DNA from: Coprococcus aceti | GTDB taxonomy: Bacteria; Bacillota; Clostridia; Lachnospirales; Lachnospiraceae | Assembly (NCBI RefSeq): GCF_025567285.1 | Contig: NZ_JAOQJT010000001.1 | Coordinates: 434,001-498,000, forward strand | DNA: 64,000 nucleotides | Direction: 5' to 3' | Shown here: positions 52,311-62,437 of the stretch, in pieces | Position numbering within the stretch: position 1 is the first letter of the stretch | Layout of the letters: every line of letters starts with the position of its first letter | The notes under the pieces: generated by a model | Told to the model about the DNA's origin: nothing | Databases searched by the model: none | Seen by the model: the letters and a program-made list of their open reading frames with translations, nothing else | Translations under genes and position numbers: made by a program

Positions 52311-52400
52311 CTATATGATCCTCCGTAAAATTTAAATTCAATGAGCAGTTACAATATAGCATAAAAAAAGTGGTTTGTAATCATAAAAGGTAAAAATACT

Positions 52401-52428
52401 TTGCTTACAGAATTATGTGTGCTATAAT
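52401..52428 (+). promoter_or_regulatory. Promoter of the DivIVA-like gene
   Basis: TTGCTT (52401-52406), 16 bases, TATAAT (52423-52428). Confidence 0.65.
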
Positions 52429-52471
52429 TACGGAGTATCTACAATAGGATTAGTTTTTCGGAGGTAAGGTC

Positions 52472-53365
52472 ATGGCAAAACAGGTAGAAGATGTTGTAAC
52501 TGACGATAGAGTAGAATCACTGAAGACAGTGAAGTTTGGTGGATATGATAAGGCATCCGTTGATTACTATATTGATGAACTTAAGGAAAAGCACAATAAA
52601 GAAGTAGAGGAGCTTAAGGCGAACGTCAACAAGCTCAGCGAGGCTGTTCTGAGTCTCAAGACCATGAGAGAGGTCAATATGACAGAGTCTTCCAAGACCA
52701 TAGAGACTCTCAAGAAGACCAATTCAGAGCAGGAGAGCGAGATAGAGTCACTCAAGGAGCAGATCAATGCATACAAGCAGAGAGAGCTTGAGAATGCAGG
52801 AAGATACGAGTCAATATCAAGAACACTTCTTGAGGCCCGTGAGAGCGCAGACGCACTGATCGCACAGACTGAGAAGGAGTGCACAGACAAGAAGAATACT
52901 ATAACTGCAGAGCTCGAGGCATACGAGACAGATGTCAAGGAGAGATGCACAAAGCTCCAGACAGATACAGAGATACAGTGCCAGCAGATGTATGATCAGA
53001 CCGAGGCAAAGTGCAACAGCATGAAGGATGAGGCATACTCAGAGGCAGAGAAGACAAGAAATAAATCTCACGCAGATGCAGAGGCTCTGTCGGCAAAGAC
53101 AGATTACGAGTGCAAGGTTATGAGAGAGGAAGCTCAGAAGGATGCTGCCAATACAAGAAATGCAGCCACAGATGATGCAACCAGACTTCGCAACAATGTG
53201 AAGAAGGAGTGCGAGAGCGTAAGCAGATATATGTCAGATCTTCTGTCATCACTGGACAATGTTATTTCTGCATGTGCTTCAACAAAGGATGTTGCCGACA
53301 AGGCATTTACCGGACTGAAGAGCGAGGCAACTGCTATGGTTAGTGATGCTGAGGATGCACAGTAG
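52472..53365 (+). CDS. DivIVA-like coiled-coil protein
   Basis: A 297-residue, soluble, almost fully helical protein. The first 60 residues (VKFGGYDKASVDYYIDELKEKH) carry the short DivIVA-type membrane-curvature motif; the rest is a long coiled coil rich in Glu, Lys, Ala and Thr with regularly placed Cys. DivIVA-family proteins mark poles and septa in Gram-positives. This one is a single-gene unit just before the operon with the MreB-type actin. GGAGG is well placed. Confidence 0.82.
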   Translation: MAKQVEDVVTDDRVESLKTVKFGGYDKASVDYYIDELKEKHNKEVEELKANVNKLSEAVLSLKTMREVNMTESSKTIETLKKTNSEQESEIESLKEQINAYKQRELENAGRYESISRTLLEARESADALIAQTEKECTDKKNTITAELEAYETDVKERCTKLQTDTEIQCQQMYDQTEAKCNSMKDEAYSEAEKTRNKSHADAEALSAKTDYECKVMREEAQKDAANTRNAATDDATRLRNNVKKECESVSRYMSDLLSSLDNVISACASTKDVADKAFTGLKSEATAMVSDAEDAQ

Positions 53366-53389
53366 TAATATATGATATATGGTAACATG

Positions 53390-53424
53390 AAACTTTTCTA
53401 TGTGATGGGACATAGGAAAGTTTT
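53390..53424 (+). terminator. Terminator after the DivIVA-like gene
   Basis: AAACTTTTCTATGT (53390-53403) pairs with ACATAGGAAAGTTT (53410-53423), one G-U pair; the T tail is short. Confidence 0.7.
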
Positions 53425-53510
53425 ATGTGCATTAAGGGGTAAATAATATACGGGGTGTATAATAATGGGATAAAACTGCACTTGTGCAGTGGATATATGG
53501 AGAGATATTT

Positions 53511-56018
53511 ATGGAGATAAACAGACTTAGTGGTTATTCAGATTTTCTGGGAATAGTTGAATATCCTGCGGTTGTGTTCTGCGAGGATGGTGAAGTCCTC
53601 AGCATAAACAATGCCGCAGTTAAGATCGTGGGTTCGGATGTTGAATCCATTGCCATGGAGCCGGATAAGTTTATGGTCAGCGATGAGTTCTGGCCGACAC
53701 TTGACGACAAGAAGGCTATCATATGGCACAGACTTGGACTTATAGTTAACGACAAGGACAGATATGTAGTCAGTGGATTTGTCAACCAGTTTGAATATGG
53801 TGACAAGAAGGCGTATATGGTATTGTTTGAGCTTCGATCAGACGTTACGATAGGAAGCGTGAGTCTTGAGAGGATCATAAACCATATAGGCGTTATAGCT
53901 CTGTATCTGTATAAGCCGGAGGGTGTATGGAGAACGAGATACGTATCTAAGAACATATCTGAGTATGGATATACAGATGGCAATTTCTACAGTGGGCTGG
54001 TGGGACTCAGCGACCTGCTCCCTAAGAGTGATTATGACCTTCTGATCGGACAGCTCTACAAGGTTCAGAATACCGGAGTGGATGATTTTGAGATGGAGAC
54101 TAGGATCGTATCAGCTCACAGAGATATAAATAAGATGAGACTTAAGTGTCACATCGTGAGAACCACAGATGGCGACATGGATGGAATAGAGCTCCTGTTC
54201 ATAAAGGACAAGGAGACCGGATACAATGAGGATCAGGCGGCGTATATATTATCTGCCATGTCTAAGATCAAGAGCTTTGTCATGGTACAGCAGTACGAGA
54301 ATGGCAGACCGATCTTCAAGTATATAACCCCGAACGCCAAGCAGATGGGAATAAATGTGGATGCCATCAAGCTTGGTGACAGACTCATAGAGGATTATAT
54401 CCATCCGAAGGACAGAAGCAGGGTTATGGCGAATGTCAGAAACGCCACGAAGCGCGAGGACAAGGACTACGAGGAAGAGTTCAGGATAGTCAACGACAGA
54501 GGCGAGGTTATCTGGGTGAAGTCCCAGAGCTCTGTGACACAGGCGGCTGATAACACATACACGGTTGAGTATTTTATATCTGATATTACGGACAAGAAGG
54601 CTCTTGAGAACAGTGTTGAGCGCGCTAAGAAGGAGTTCGATGACAAGCTCTCATACATTATGAAGACAAATACCCAGTCGGATGAGGAAAGGAATCAGAT
54701 AGATACCGAGAAGTGGACTCTGATAACGAAGGCGTTCTCTGCACTCACAGGACTTTATACAACTATCATAGATCCTGTGGGCAAGAAGATGGTTGAGCCG
54801 GCCGGCCCTCAGAAGCATATGGGTTATTTCTATGATATGTTTGAGAAGCCTCAGTATAAGCAGATATATATGAAGTTAAATGAGGTAGTTCTCAGGAACA
54901 ATGTTCCGGTTATGATGGAGATGGACGATGACATCACGGGAAGTATGATCTGTGGTGCACCGATCATGATAGATGGCAAGCATGTGGCAACATGGATATG
55001 CTGCTCATATGATGACGAGGATGCGAAGAAAATGGAGAGTGTATACAAGGTGCAGTGGCAGCTTGGACGCATTTTCTCCGAATACGCATTCAGCTCTCAG
55101 ATCCTGGCAAAGGAGGCGATCCGTGCCAAATCAGAGGAGGTCATAATGGAGAACAAGCTGCAGTGGCAGAAGATTCTGCTTGATGCCCTGAACACTTCAG
55201 ATAAGAGCTCCCAGCAGGTTATCAATGACGTGATAGCACAGGTGGGCGAGGTCTTAAATGCTGACGTGGCAGCCCTGTATGTGAAGGACAAGCAGGGAGA
55301 TCTGGATTGCCAGTATATCTGGTCCAAGAATCAGAGCATGTCTGCGGAGGAGTATGTGACAGAGTGGCAGCGCGCCAACATGAAGTTCAGATCATGGCAG
55401 AATGGTCAGGGCTCGGGCAAGCTGGTGGACAAGGGATACCTTGTGATAGATGCAAAGCATATGGATGAAGCAGCTAAGAAGATCATGTCAGGGGGGCCTG
55501 TTAAGAGCTTTACCGCAGTTCCTGTGTATGTCAATGGCAATTATGGAGCGGTATTTGTGCTGGCGAATACCTCTATCAACAAATTGTGGACCACAGAGGA
55601 GATTGAATTTGTAAAGCAGACAGGTGATGTACTCAGAAGTGCCCTTGAGAAGATAGAGAGCGATGACAGTGTTAAACGCATAAACAGTGTTCTCCTCGAT
55701 ACATATAACTATATTGATGAGGGTATATTTATTAGAGAAGTTGATACTGGAAGAGTGCTGTTCTCGAACAGGACTCTGAACGATATGCTTGGATATGATT
55801 TTACAGACAAGGACAGTAAGCTCCTTATAGAGAATCTCAGAGATAAGTACAAGCTCATGGGAGGTCCGGATCAGCATCTGGCTACGGACAGCAAGGAGGT
55901 CAACTGGAGAAGCTATATAAGAAGTCTCGACAAGATCATGGATTTGACTGAAGTTAGCATGAAATGGCTTGACGGCAGCAATGCATCTCTTGTAATATTA
56001 AGGGACGTGAACGAATAG
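53511..56018 (+). CDS. Multi-PAS/GAF sensor protein without visible output domain
   Basis: An 835-residue soluble protein. PAS-like segments lie at about 15-115 (FLGIVEYPAVVFCEDGEVLS), 135-230, 245-365 (YIHPKDRSRVMANVRNATKR; FRIVNDRGEVIWVKSQSSVT then the PAC motif EYFISDITDKKAL), and again near 730-835. A PocR-like ligand domain may occupy about 395-520 (FSALTGLYTTIIDPVGKKMVE). A GAF domain covers about 550-715 (NADVAALYVKDKQGDLDC). No kinase, GGDEF, EAL or DNA-binding domain is present. I start at the ATG at 53511, six bases after GGAGAG. It leads an operon with the MreB-type gene 14 bases on. Confidence 0.8.
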   Translation: MEINRLSGYSDFLGIVEYPAVVFCEDGEVLSINNAAVKIVGSDVESIAMEPDKFMVSDEFWPTLDDKKAIIWHRLGLIVNDKDRYVVSGFVNQFEYGDKKAYMVLFELRSDVTIGSVSLERIINHIGVIALYLYKPEGVWRTRYVSKNISEYGYTDGNFYSGLVGLSDLLPKSDYDLLIGQLYKVQNTGVDDFEMETRIVSAHRDINKMRLKCHIVRTTDGDMDGIELLFIKDKETGYNEDQAAYILSAMSKIKSFVMVQQYENGRPIFKYITPNAKQMGINVDAIKLGDRLIEDYIHPKDRSRVMANVRNATKREDKDYEEEFRIVNDRGEVIWVKSQSSVTQAADNTYTVEYFISDITDKKALENSVERAKKEFDDKLSYIMKTNTQSDEERNQIDTEKWTLITKAFSALTGLYTTIIDPVGKKMVEPAGPQKHMGYFYDMFEKPQYKQIYMKLNEVVLRNNVPVMMEMDDDITGSMICGAPIMIDGKHVATWICCSYDDEDAKKMESVYKVQWQLGRIFSEYAFSSQILAKEAIRAKSEEVIMENKLQWQKILLDALNTSDKSSQQVINDVIAQVGEVLNADVAALYVKDKQGDLDCQYIWSKNQSMSAEEYVTEWQRANMKFRSWQNGQGSGKLVDKGYLVIDAKHMDEAAKKIMSGGPVKSFTAVPVYVNGNYGAVFVLANTSINKLWTTEEIEFVKQTGDVLRSALEKIESDDSVKRINSVLLDTYNYIDEGIFIREVDTGRVLFSNRTLNDMLGYDFTDKDSKLLIENLRDKYKLMGGPDQHLATDSKEVNWRSYIRSLDKIMDLTEVSMKWLDGSNASLVILRDVNE

Positions 56019-56032
56019 AAGGGAGACTTGTG

Positions 56033-57025
56033 ATGGCAAGCGCAGATATTGGTATAGATTTAGGTACAGCCAGTATACTGGTGTATGTGAAAGGCAAAGG
56101 AGTCGTACTCAAGGAGCCTTCAGTAGTTGCATACGACAGGGATACTAATAAGATAGTGGCTATTGGTGAAGAGGCGAGACTTATGCTTGGAAGAACTCCG
56201 GGTAATATAGTGGCCATCAGACCTCTCAGGCAGGGCGTAATCTCTGATTATACGATAACAGAGAAGATGCTCAAGTATTTCATACAGAAGGCTGTCGGAA
56301 GGAGTTATTTTGGAAGACGACCTAGGATCAGCGTATGTGTACCTTCTCAGGTTACAGAGGTTGAGAAGAAGGCAGTTGAGGATGCAACTTATGCGGCCGG
56401 TGCCAGGGATGTGTCCATAATTGAGGAGCCTGTGGCAGCAGCCATTGGCGCAGGAATAGATATATACAGACCATGTGGTAACATGATAGTTGATATAGGT
56501 GGTGGAACTGCCGATATAGCAGTCATCTCTCTCGGAGGTCCTGTTGTCAGTGCATCCATTAAGGTGGCCGGAGATGATTTTGATGAGGCAGTTGTCAGAT
56601 TCATGAGAAAGAAGCATAACCTTCTCATAGGAGAGAGAACCGCCGAGGAGATCAAGATCAAGATAGGTACATGTTACAGAAGACCTGAGAATATAACGTT
56701 GGATATACGAGGCAGAAACCTTGTAACCGGTCTTCCGAAGACTGTTACGGTCACATCGGATGAGACGGAGGAGGCACTTCGTGAGCCTGCGTCCCAGATA
56801 TGTGAAGCTGTTCATTCAGTTCTGGAGAGAACTCCTCCTGAGCTTGCTGCTGATATTGCAGATCGTGGTATAGTTCTGACTGGTGGTGGTGCGCTGCTCC
56901 ACGGACTTGAGGAGCTGCTTGAGGAGAAGACAGGAATAACCACCATGACAGCGGAGGATCCACTCAGAGCGGTGGCCATTGGTACAGGAAAGTACATCGA
57001 GCTTCTCAGCGAGAAGAACAATTAA
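56033..57025 (+). CDS. MreB/Mbl-type bacterial actin
   Basis: A 330-residue actin homologue that guides lateral cell-wall synthesis. Phosphate 1 motif DIGIDLGTASILVYVKGKG, phosphate 2 MIVDIGGGTADIAVISLGG, and the adenosine motif GIVLTGGGALLHGLEE are all clear; EEPVAAAIGAGIDI is typical. The ATG at 56033 follows GAAGGGAGA; an overlapping GTG at 56030 is less likely. It is downstream of a sensor protein rather than beside mreC/mreD, so it may be an extra paralogue such as Mbl. Confidence 0.94.
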   Translation: MASADIGIDLGTASILVYVKGKGVVLKEPSVVAYDRDTNKIVAIGEEARLMLGRTPGNIVAIRPLRQGVISDYTITEKMLKYFIQKAVGRSYFGRRPRISVCVPSQVTEVEKKAVEDATYAAGARDVSIIEEPVAAAIGAGIDIYRPCGNMIVDIGGGTADIAVISLGGPVVSASIKVAGDDFDEAVVRFMRKKHNLLIGERTAEEIKIKIGTCYRRPENITLDIRGRNLVTGLPKTVTVTSDETEEALREPASQICEAVHSVLERTPPELAADIADRGIVLTGGGALLHGLEELLEEKTGITTMTAEDPLRAVAIGTGKYIELLSEKNN

Positions 57026-57064
57026 GACAGGAGCTGAGGACTCAGTCTTCAGAGGAGAGAAAAC

Positions 57065-59407
57065 TTGGTAAGAGAAGGTTACGTAGAGAAAGTTATATAT
57101 AAGAATGAAGACAATGGGTACGCCGTCTTCGCCGTTGAGGGCGAGGACGGCGAAGATATTTTTGTGGGGAATCTTCACGGCGTTGCAGAGGGAATCTATG
57201 TATCGGCGGAGGGGGATTATGTAGAGCATCCAACTTATGATTTGCAGTTCAAATTCACCTCATGTGAGATCAAGATGCCGGATGATGTGCTCAGTATTGA
57301 GAAGTACCTCGGTTCGGGCATCATAAAGGGTGTCGGAGAGGCTCTGGCAAAACGTATAGTGAAGAAGTTTCGCATGGACTCACTCAGGATAATCGAGGAA
57401 GAGCCGGAGCGCCTTGCGGAGATACGTGGAATATCAGAGAGGAAGGCCAGAGACATTGCCGTGTCATACAACGAGAAGAAAGAGATGCAGGATGCGCTCA
57501 TGTTCCTGACCGGTCTCAATATCCCGGTGAACCTCGCTGTAAAGATCTACAATGAATACGGTGACGAAGTGTACGACATAGTGAGGACAAATCCCTATAA
57601 GATAGCAGAGGATATAACGGGCGTTGGATTCAGGACAGCGGACGAGATTGCGGACAGACTTGGTATCGGAAGAGATTCGGATTTCAGGGTAAGAGCCGCT
57701 ATTATGTATGCCCTATCCGGTGCAAATGGACTTGGCCATATGTATATTCCCCAGAAGATGCTGGTAGACAAGACATATTCATTGCTGATGAATGAGTACA
57801 TGCCATATGATCCGGAGCTTGAGATGTCTATATGCAATCAGATACTTGAGCTCAGCGTTGCCGGCAAGATAATCATAAAGGAGTTGAAGGACGATCCAGA
57901 TTCAGGGGAGCTCCCAGATGTGAGCCTTGATGATCCGGTGGCTGACATAGACATGGATTTGCTGGATACGGAGTCAGAGTCAAACGTGACAAATGCCGTG
58001 TATGCAGCACCTAATTATTATATGGAGCTCAATTCGGCAAGACTTCTGTGTGAGCTCAACATAGATTTCTCAAAGGCAAAGCTCAAGATAGACAAGGTTG
58101 TTGAGACGGTAGAAAAGTCAGAGAATATGAAGCTGGCTGATGCCCAGAGACTTGCCATAAGAAATGCCGTGGATCACGGCGTTGCGGTCATAACCGGAGG
58201 CCCTGGAACCGGAAAGACAACGATCATAAATGTACTTATCAAGATATACGAGAGCTTCAGGATGAAGATAGTTCTCGCTGCGCCTACAGGACGTGCAGCC
58301 AAGAGGATAACAGAGGCCACAGGATACGGAGCACAGACCATACACAGAATGCTCGAGCTTACGGGCGGAGTGGAAGGAGAAGAGACTTCTGCGTATACAT
58401 TTATGCGGAATGAGAGCAATCCACTTGAGGCCGATGTTATCATAATAGATGAGATGTCCATGGTTGACAGCAGCATTTTCTACAGTCTGCTCAAGGCTGT
58501 GGCTCCGGGCACAAGACTTGTGCTTGTGGGTGATTCGGATCAGCTTCCGTCAGTTGGCCCGGGAAATGTGCTCAAGGATATCATAGCGTCCGGTGTGTTC
58601 AGCGTGTCGGTGCTGGACAGGATATACAGACAGGGCGAGGACAGCGATATCATAGGCAATGCCCACAGGATAAAGGATGGAGAGCATGTGGAGATCAAGA
58701 ACAAGAGCAGGGATTTCTTCTTTGTTCCAAGGAATGGCTACAATGAGATCGTGGCAGAGCTCAAGGTGCTTCTGACAAAGCAGCTTCCATCATATTTTGG
58801 TGTGGATAAATCGGATATACAGGTGCTGACACCTATGCGTAAGTATGATATGGGTGTTGAGAACCTCAACAAGCAGCTTCAGGATGTCCTCAATCCGGAG
58901 GGACATGGAAAACCCGAGCATGACCGGGGCGATGTGGTGTTCAGACAGGGCGATAAGGTCATGCAGGTCAAGAACAATTACAAGCAGGAGTGGAAGATAC
59001 TGGATCCGTCGGGCAGATTTGCCAAGGAGGAAGGAGTCGGAGTGTTCAACGGCGATATTGGATTTGTAAAGGCTGTTGACGACTACGAGCAGAGGATCGT
59101 GGTGGAATTTGACGATGGAAGACAGACTGAGTATCCATACAACCAGCTTGAGGAGCTTGAGCATGCATTTGCGATAACCATACATAAGTCGCAGGGAAGT
59201 GAGTATCCCGTGGTTGTGATCCCGCTTCTCAGATGCCCACCTAAGCTTTTGAACAGAAACCTGCTGTATACGGCGGTGACGAGAGCCAGAAGAAGCGTGG
59301 TCATAGTGGGCAATATAGGACTGGTAAATACGATGATAGACAATGAGGATGAACAGAAGAGATACACCTCATTTGCACTGAGACTCAGGGAGATGGAGAG
59401 AAGATGA
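57065..59407 (+). CDS. RecD2-like ATP-dependent DNA helicase
   Basis: A 780-residue superfamily 1 helicase (5'-3') of the RecD2/YrrC type, acting without RecBC. The N-terminal OB-like part (EKVIYKNEDNGYAVFAVEG) and helix-hairpin-helix region (YLGSGIIKGVGEALAKRIVK; GISERKARDIA) precede the motor: Walker A GGPGTGKTTIINV, motif II VIIIDEMSMVD, motif III LVLVGDSDQLPSVGPGNVL, motif VI YTAVTRARRSVVIVG; HKSQGSEYPVVVIP is the usual motif V. It starts with TTG at 57065, six bases after AGGAGAG. Its stop overlaps the next ATG (ATGA). Confidence 0.94.
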   Translation: MVREGYVEKVIYKNEDNGYAVFAVEGEDGEDIFVGNLHGVAEGIYVSAEGDYVEHPTYDLQFKFTSCEIKMPDDVLSIEKYLGSGIIKGVGEALAKRIVKKFRMDSLRIIEEEPERLAEIRGISERKARDIAVSYNEKKEMQDALMFLTGLNIPVNLAVKIYNEYGDEVYDIVRTNPYKIAEDITGVGFRTADEIADRLGIGRDSDFRVRAAIMYALSGANGLGHMYIPQKMLVDKTYSLLMNEYMPYDPELEMSICNQILELSVAGKIIIKELKDDPDSGELPDVSLDDPVADIDMDLLDTESESNVTNAVYAAPNYYMELNSARLLCELNIDFSKAKLKIDKVVETVEKSENMKLADAQRLAIRNAVDHGVAVITGGPGTGKTTIINVLIKIYESFRMKIVLAAPTGRAAKRITEATGYGAQTIHRMLELTGGVEGEETSAYTFMRNESNPLEADVIIIDEMSMVDSSIFYSLLKAVAPGTRLVLVGDSDQLPSVGPGNVLKDIIASGVFSVSVLDRIYRQGEDSDIIGNAHRIKDGEHVEIKNKSRDFFFVPRNGYNEIVAELKVLLTKQLPSYFGVDKSDIQVLTPMRKYDMGVENLNKQLQDVLNPEGHGKPEHDRGDVVFRQGDKVMQVKNNYKQEWKILDPSGRFAKEEGVGVFNGDIGFVKAVDDYEQRIVVEFDDGRQTEYPYNQLEELEHAFAITIHKSQGSEYPVVVIPLLRCPPKLLNRNLLYTAVTRARRSVVIVGNIGLVNTMIDNEDEQKRYTSFALRLREMERR

Positions 59408-60135
59408 AACGATGCGCAGATAAGTTCGGGTTCGGACGACTGCTCACGGATCTCCTGTATCCCCGCCGGTGTGCGATATGTGACGAGGTGCTTCCGATGG
59501 GAGAAGGGCTGATATGCAGAGGGCATAACAGCCTTCCCTATGTGAAGCCTCCGTCATGTATGGTGTGCGGCAAGGAGGTCGACAGTGAAGAGCGGGAGCT
59601 CTGTCTGGACTGTGAAAAACATTCAAGAAATTTCGAAAGAGGTTTCCCCGTATTTAATTACATGGAACCCGTCAAAGCCAGTGTTCTGGCGATAAAATAC
59701 CATAACAAAAAAGAATATTGTGATTTCTACGGAGCTCAGATGGCGGAGAAGGTGCGCCCGTATGTCAGAAGGTATGGAATAGATGCGGTCACCTGTGTAC
59801 CTTTGCACAGGAGAAAGCAGAGACAGCGCGGCTACAATCAGGCGGCTGTACTGGCGAAGGTTGTCGCTGATGAACTGGGGCTTCCATTCTGTGAGGATAT
59901 GCTGGTGAGAAGAAAGTACACCACACCGCAGAAGAAATTGGACAACCTGGAGAGGGCAAACAACATAAAGACATCCATGGACATAGGCAGAGTGTACCCG
60001 GAGTACAGAAATATCCTGCTTGTGGATGACATATATACAACCGGTGTCACCATAGACGTGTGCGCCGGCCTTCTGAAGAAAGCCGGCGCACGCCATGTAT
60101 ATTATTCATCTGTATGTGTTGGCAAGGGGTGTTAG
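59404..60135 (+). CDS. ComF family phosphoribosyltransferase-like protein
   Basis: A 243-residue protein of the ComF family, linked in other bacteria to DNA uptake and to helicase partners. N-terminal zinc-finger-like Cys pairs (CAICDEVLPMGE, CMVCGKEVD, CLDC) and the PRPP loop ILLVDDIYTTGVTID are clear; VPLHRRKQRQRGYNQA is also family-typical. It overlaps the helicase gene by four bases (ATGA). Its stop overlaps that of the converging YesL-like gene by four bases. A 12-bp GC-rich stem near 60058-60093 lies inside the coding end. Confidence 0.92.
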   Translation: MKRCADKFGFGRLLTDLLYPRRCAICDEVLPMGEGLICRGHNSLPYVKPPSCMVCGKEVDSEERELCLDCEKHSRNFERGFPVFNYMEPVKASVLAIKYHNKKEYCDFYGAQMAEKVRPYVRRYGIDAVTCVPLHRRKQRQRGYNQAAVLAKVVADELGLPFCEDMLVRRKYTTPQKKLDNLERANNIKTSMDIGRVYPEYRNILLVDDIYTTGVTIDVCAGLLKKAGARHVYYSSVCVGKGC

Positions 60136-60791
60136 TCCTCGTCTGTATCGTCAACTATATGGAAGTCCTCGTCGCTCTTCTCTTCCTCCTCCGGCATGTA
60201 CTCGTTGAAGATGTGTACAAATACCAGTGAGCACAGATAAGCGTGAAGTCCTGCGACACATATGAGCATAAGACCGAGCACGGTGGAGCTGAAATAGCAT
60301 CCCGCTGCGATCGCTGCCGTTATCGCAACCATGAGAAGTGTCCATGGAAGATTCTTGATGGACATGAGGAATGCGTTCTTGATGGTCGCTTTGACTGTGT
60401 TCTCAAACTGCGCCTGAAGTGGGAATACATACAGTACAGTGAACAGGTAGATAAGTGACATGATGGTGAATATGACCAGCATACTCTTGATGTTCCTGCT
60501 CACGGCGAACCACATGTCAAATGCACACAGGACACCGGCAAGCAGAGCCAGAACTCCTATCCCTGTGGCCTGTTTGAAATTCTCCCTGAAGCTCTTGAAG
60601 AACAGCTTGACCACGCCGCCCTGACCGTTTCTGATGCATTTCATGGTGGTGTAGTAGAGTGCTGTGGTCGATGCACCTATCGTGAGGATTGGCAAGGAAG
60701 TCAGCAGCCACAGAAAATGCAATATTACTATATCGCACACTATGGTTAGAAAATACATGATAGGATTATCTGTCGATAATGATCTGTTCAA
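60132..60791 (-). CDS. YesL/DUF624-family membrane protein
   Basis: A 219-residue protein with five or six hydrophobic helices; TIVCDIVILHFLWLLTSLPI and TIGASTTALYYTTMKCIRN are the DUF624 hallmark. The family often stands beside sugar ABC transporters but its role is unproven. The start codon is TTG at 60791 (AGAGAGG nine bases upstream). An acidic C-terminal tail ends it. It follows the AAA+ gene by 42 bases on the same strand, so the two may be one unit. Confidence 0.88.
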   Translation of the reverse strand: MNRSLSTDNPIMYFLTIVCDIVILHFLWLLTSLPILTIGASTTALYYTTMKCIRNGQGGVVKLFFKSFRENFKQATGIGVLALLAGVLCAFDMWFAVSRNIKSMLVIFTIMSLIYLFTVLYVFPLQAQFENTVKATIKNAFLMSIKNLPWTLLMVAITAAIAAGCYFSSTVLGLMLICVAGLHAYLCSLVFVHIFNEYMPEEEEKSDEDFHIVDDTDED

Positions 60792-60833
60792 AATAAAATA
60801 CCTCTCTTTCTTTATCCAAAAAATATTACAAGC

Positions 60834-62246
60834 CTAAGCCATCAGATCTTCCTTTGTAAGGGTCTCAAGTGTGGCTACGTCAATGTTGTCCATGGAAACT
60901 ATTCTGGTGGCCTGCCTGGATATGGCGGATTCCATAAAGTTACGGACTTCACGGGCGTTGGCAAATGTATCGTCGTGATGTGCGGCTTTGTCGTGCCAGT
61001 ATTCTGAGGCGTATGCGCGGGCATCATCGTCCAGCTTGTATTCCTGCTTGGAACACATGCTCTCGAAGATGGACATAAGCTCGTCCCCGGTGTAATCCTC
61101 AAATGTGATGAATTTGTTGAATCTGGAACGAAGTCCCGGGTTGGAGCTCAGGAACCGTTCCATGAGATCCGGGTAGCCGGCAACTATGACTATGAGATCA
61201 TCTCTGTGATCCTCCATAGCTTTGAGCAGCGTGTCCACTGCCTCCTGGCCGAAATCATTCTCACCTTTGCCTGCGGTGAGAGTATAAGCCTCATCTATAA
61301 ATAAGATCCCGCCGAGGGCTGATTCTATGACCTCGGTTGTCTTGACGGCTGTCTGACCAATATATCCCACAACAAGTCCGCCTCTGTCGACCTCGACAAG
61401 CTGTCCTCTTGACAGTATGCCCAGACCCTTATAGACATTTGCAAGAAGTCTTGCTACCGTGGTCTTTCCTGTTCCCGGATTGCCGGAGAATACAAGGTGG
61501 AGAGATACGGACGGTTGTTTCATGCCGTTTTCCTCGCGGAGCTTCTTGATCTTCAGAAGGTTTACGAGGTTGGTGATGTCCTTCTTCACGCTCTCGAGTC
61601 CGGTCATGGAATTCAGTTCCTCGAGAAGAGTGTCCACATCCTTGACGGGTTCAGCCCTTTCGGAAGCTGTCGACTTAGCCGGAGTCTGTGAGACTGGGGA
61701 AGCACTCTTTGGGAGTGCGTTGTACTTGTCGAGCAGTGGGCTTGGATCTATGGCGTACAGGTTCATGGACTTGAGATATTTGTCGAGCATGAGGCAGTAG
61801 CCTGTGAGCCTTGCTATCTCGTTGTCGTCAGTCATGTTGTTGCAGGCGATGAATTCCTGACCCATGAGCTTGAACATTCTGACGTAATCTCTGGAACGGT
61901 ATACTGATCTGGGATTTACCTTTGCCCGGGCCAGATCGCCCTGTACAAAATATGTAAGGGATCTAGGTGGTGTCACGGCAAAATCCCCGGTTGTTCTCTC
62001 ATATTTGAATGTGCGGAATTTGTCTGTTGTAAAGTGCTGGTTCAGGTATTCGCGGACAAATTTTATCTCCAGGGTAAGTTCTGCCTGGTCGGAGCTGGAC
62101 AGATATGCAAGAAACTGAAGCAGGTCAAACTGAAGCATCTCTCTTGTCTTGAGTCCTGTCTTCTGGCGCGCACCGTAGCCGTCGTTGTCCAGCGAATCGG
62201 CATAGGAATAGCAGTTGTCCAGTTCGGCTTTTAGTGAGTAATTCAT
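60834..62246 (-). CDS. CbbX/SpoVK-like AAA+ ATPase
   Basis: A 470-residue protein. The N-terminal 200 residues are helical and unknown; a linker rich in Pro and Ser follows; the AAA+ domain (about 215-470) has the SpoVK/CbbX pattern: LNSMTGLESVKKDITNLVNL, Walker A SGNPGTGKTTVARLL, GYIGQTAVKT, Walker B GGILFIDEAYTL, sensor 1 VIVAGYPDLMERFL and Arg finger GLRSRF. Such ATPases remodel partners; SpoVK is a sporulation protein. I start at the ATG at 62246 behind GATGGGGA; the 62309 start has no site. Confidence 0.88.
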   Translation of the reverse strand: MNYSLKAELDNCYSYADSLDNDGYGARQKTGLKTREMLQFDLLQFLAYLSSSDQAELTLEIKFVREYLNQHFTTDKFRTFKYERTTGDFAVTPPRSLTYFVQGDLARAKVNPRSVYRSRDYVRMFKLMGQEFIACNNMTDDNEIARLTGYCLMLDKYLKSMNLYAIDPSPLLDKYNALPKSASPVSQTPAKSTASERAEPVKDVDTLLEELNSMTGLESVKKDITNLVNLLKIKKLREENGMKQPSVSLHLVFSGNPGTGKTTVARLLANVYKGLGILSRGQLVEVDRGGLVVGYIGQTAVKTTEVIESALGGILFIDEAYTLTAGKGENDFGQEAVDTLLKAMEDHRDDLIVIVAGYPDLMERFLSSNPGLRSRFNKFITFEDYTGDELMSIFESMCSKQEYKLDDDARAYASEYWHDKAAHHDDTFANAREVRNFMESAISRQATRIVSMDNIDVATLETLTKEDLMA

Positions 62247-62437
62247 AAGTTGTTCCCCATCCTTTCCATAAAGCACATAATTGTATCTATTGTAAAGCCT
62301 TTGGCCCATGTAATCAAATAAAGTTTTGCCTGGTTAATCCATTTATTGTGTCATATTTGTATTTTGTATGATAAAATAGCAGTTATATGAGCAAAATTTA
62401 CACCAAAAGGTGACAAACGCGACAGGAGACAGACGAT

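Noticed and set aside
60058..60093. 12-bp GC-rich stem near the end of comF
   Set aside because: It lies in coding sequence (CAGLLKKAGA), has no T run and is explained by two Ala-Gly codon pairs.
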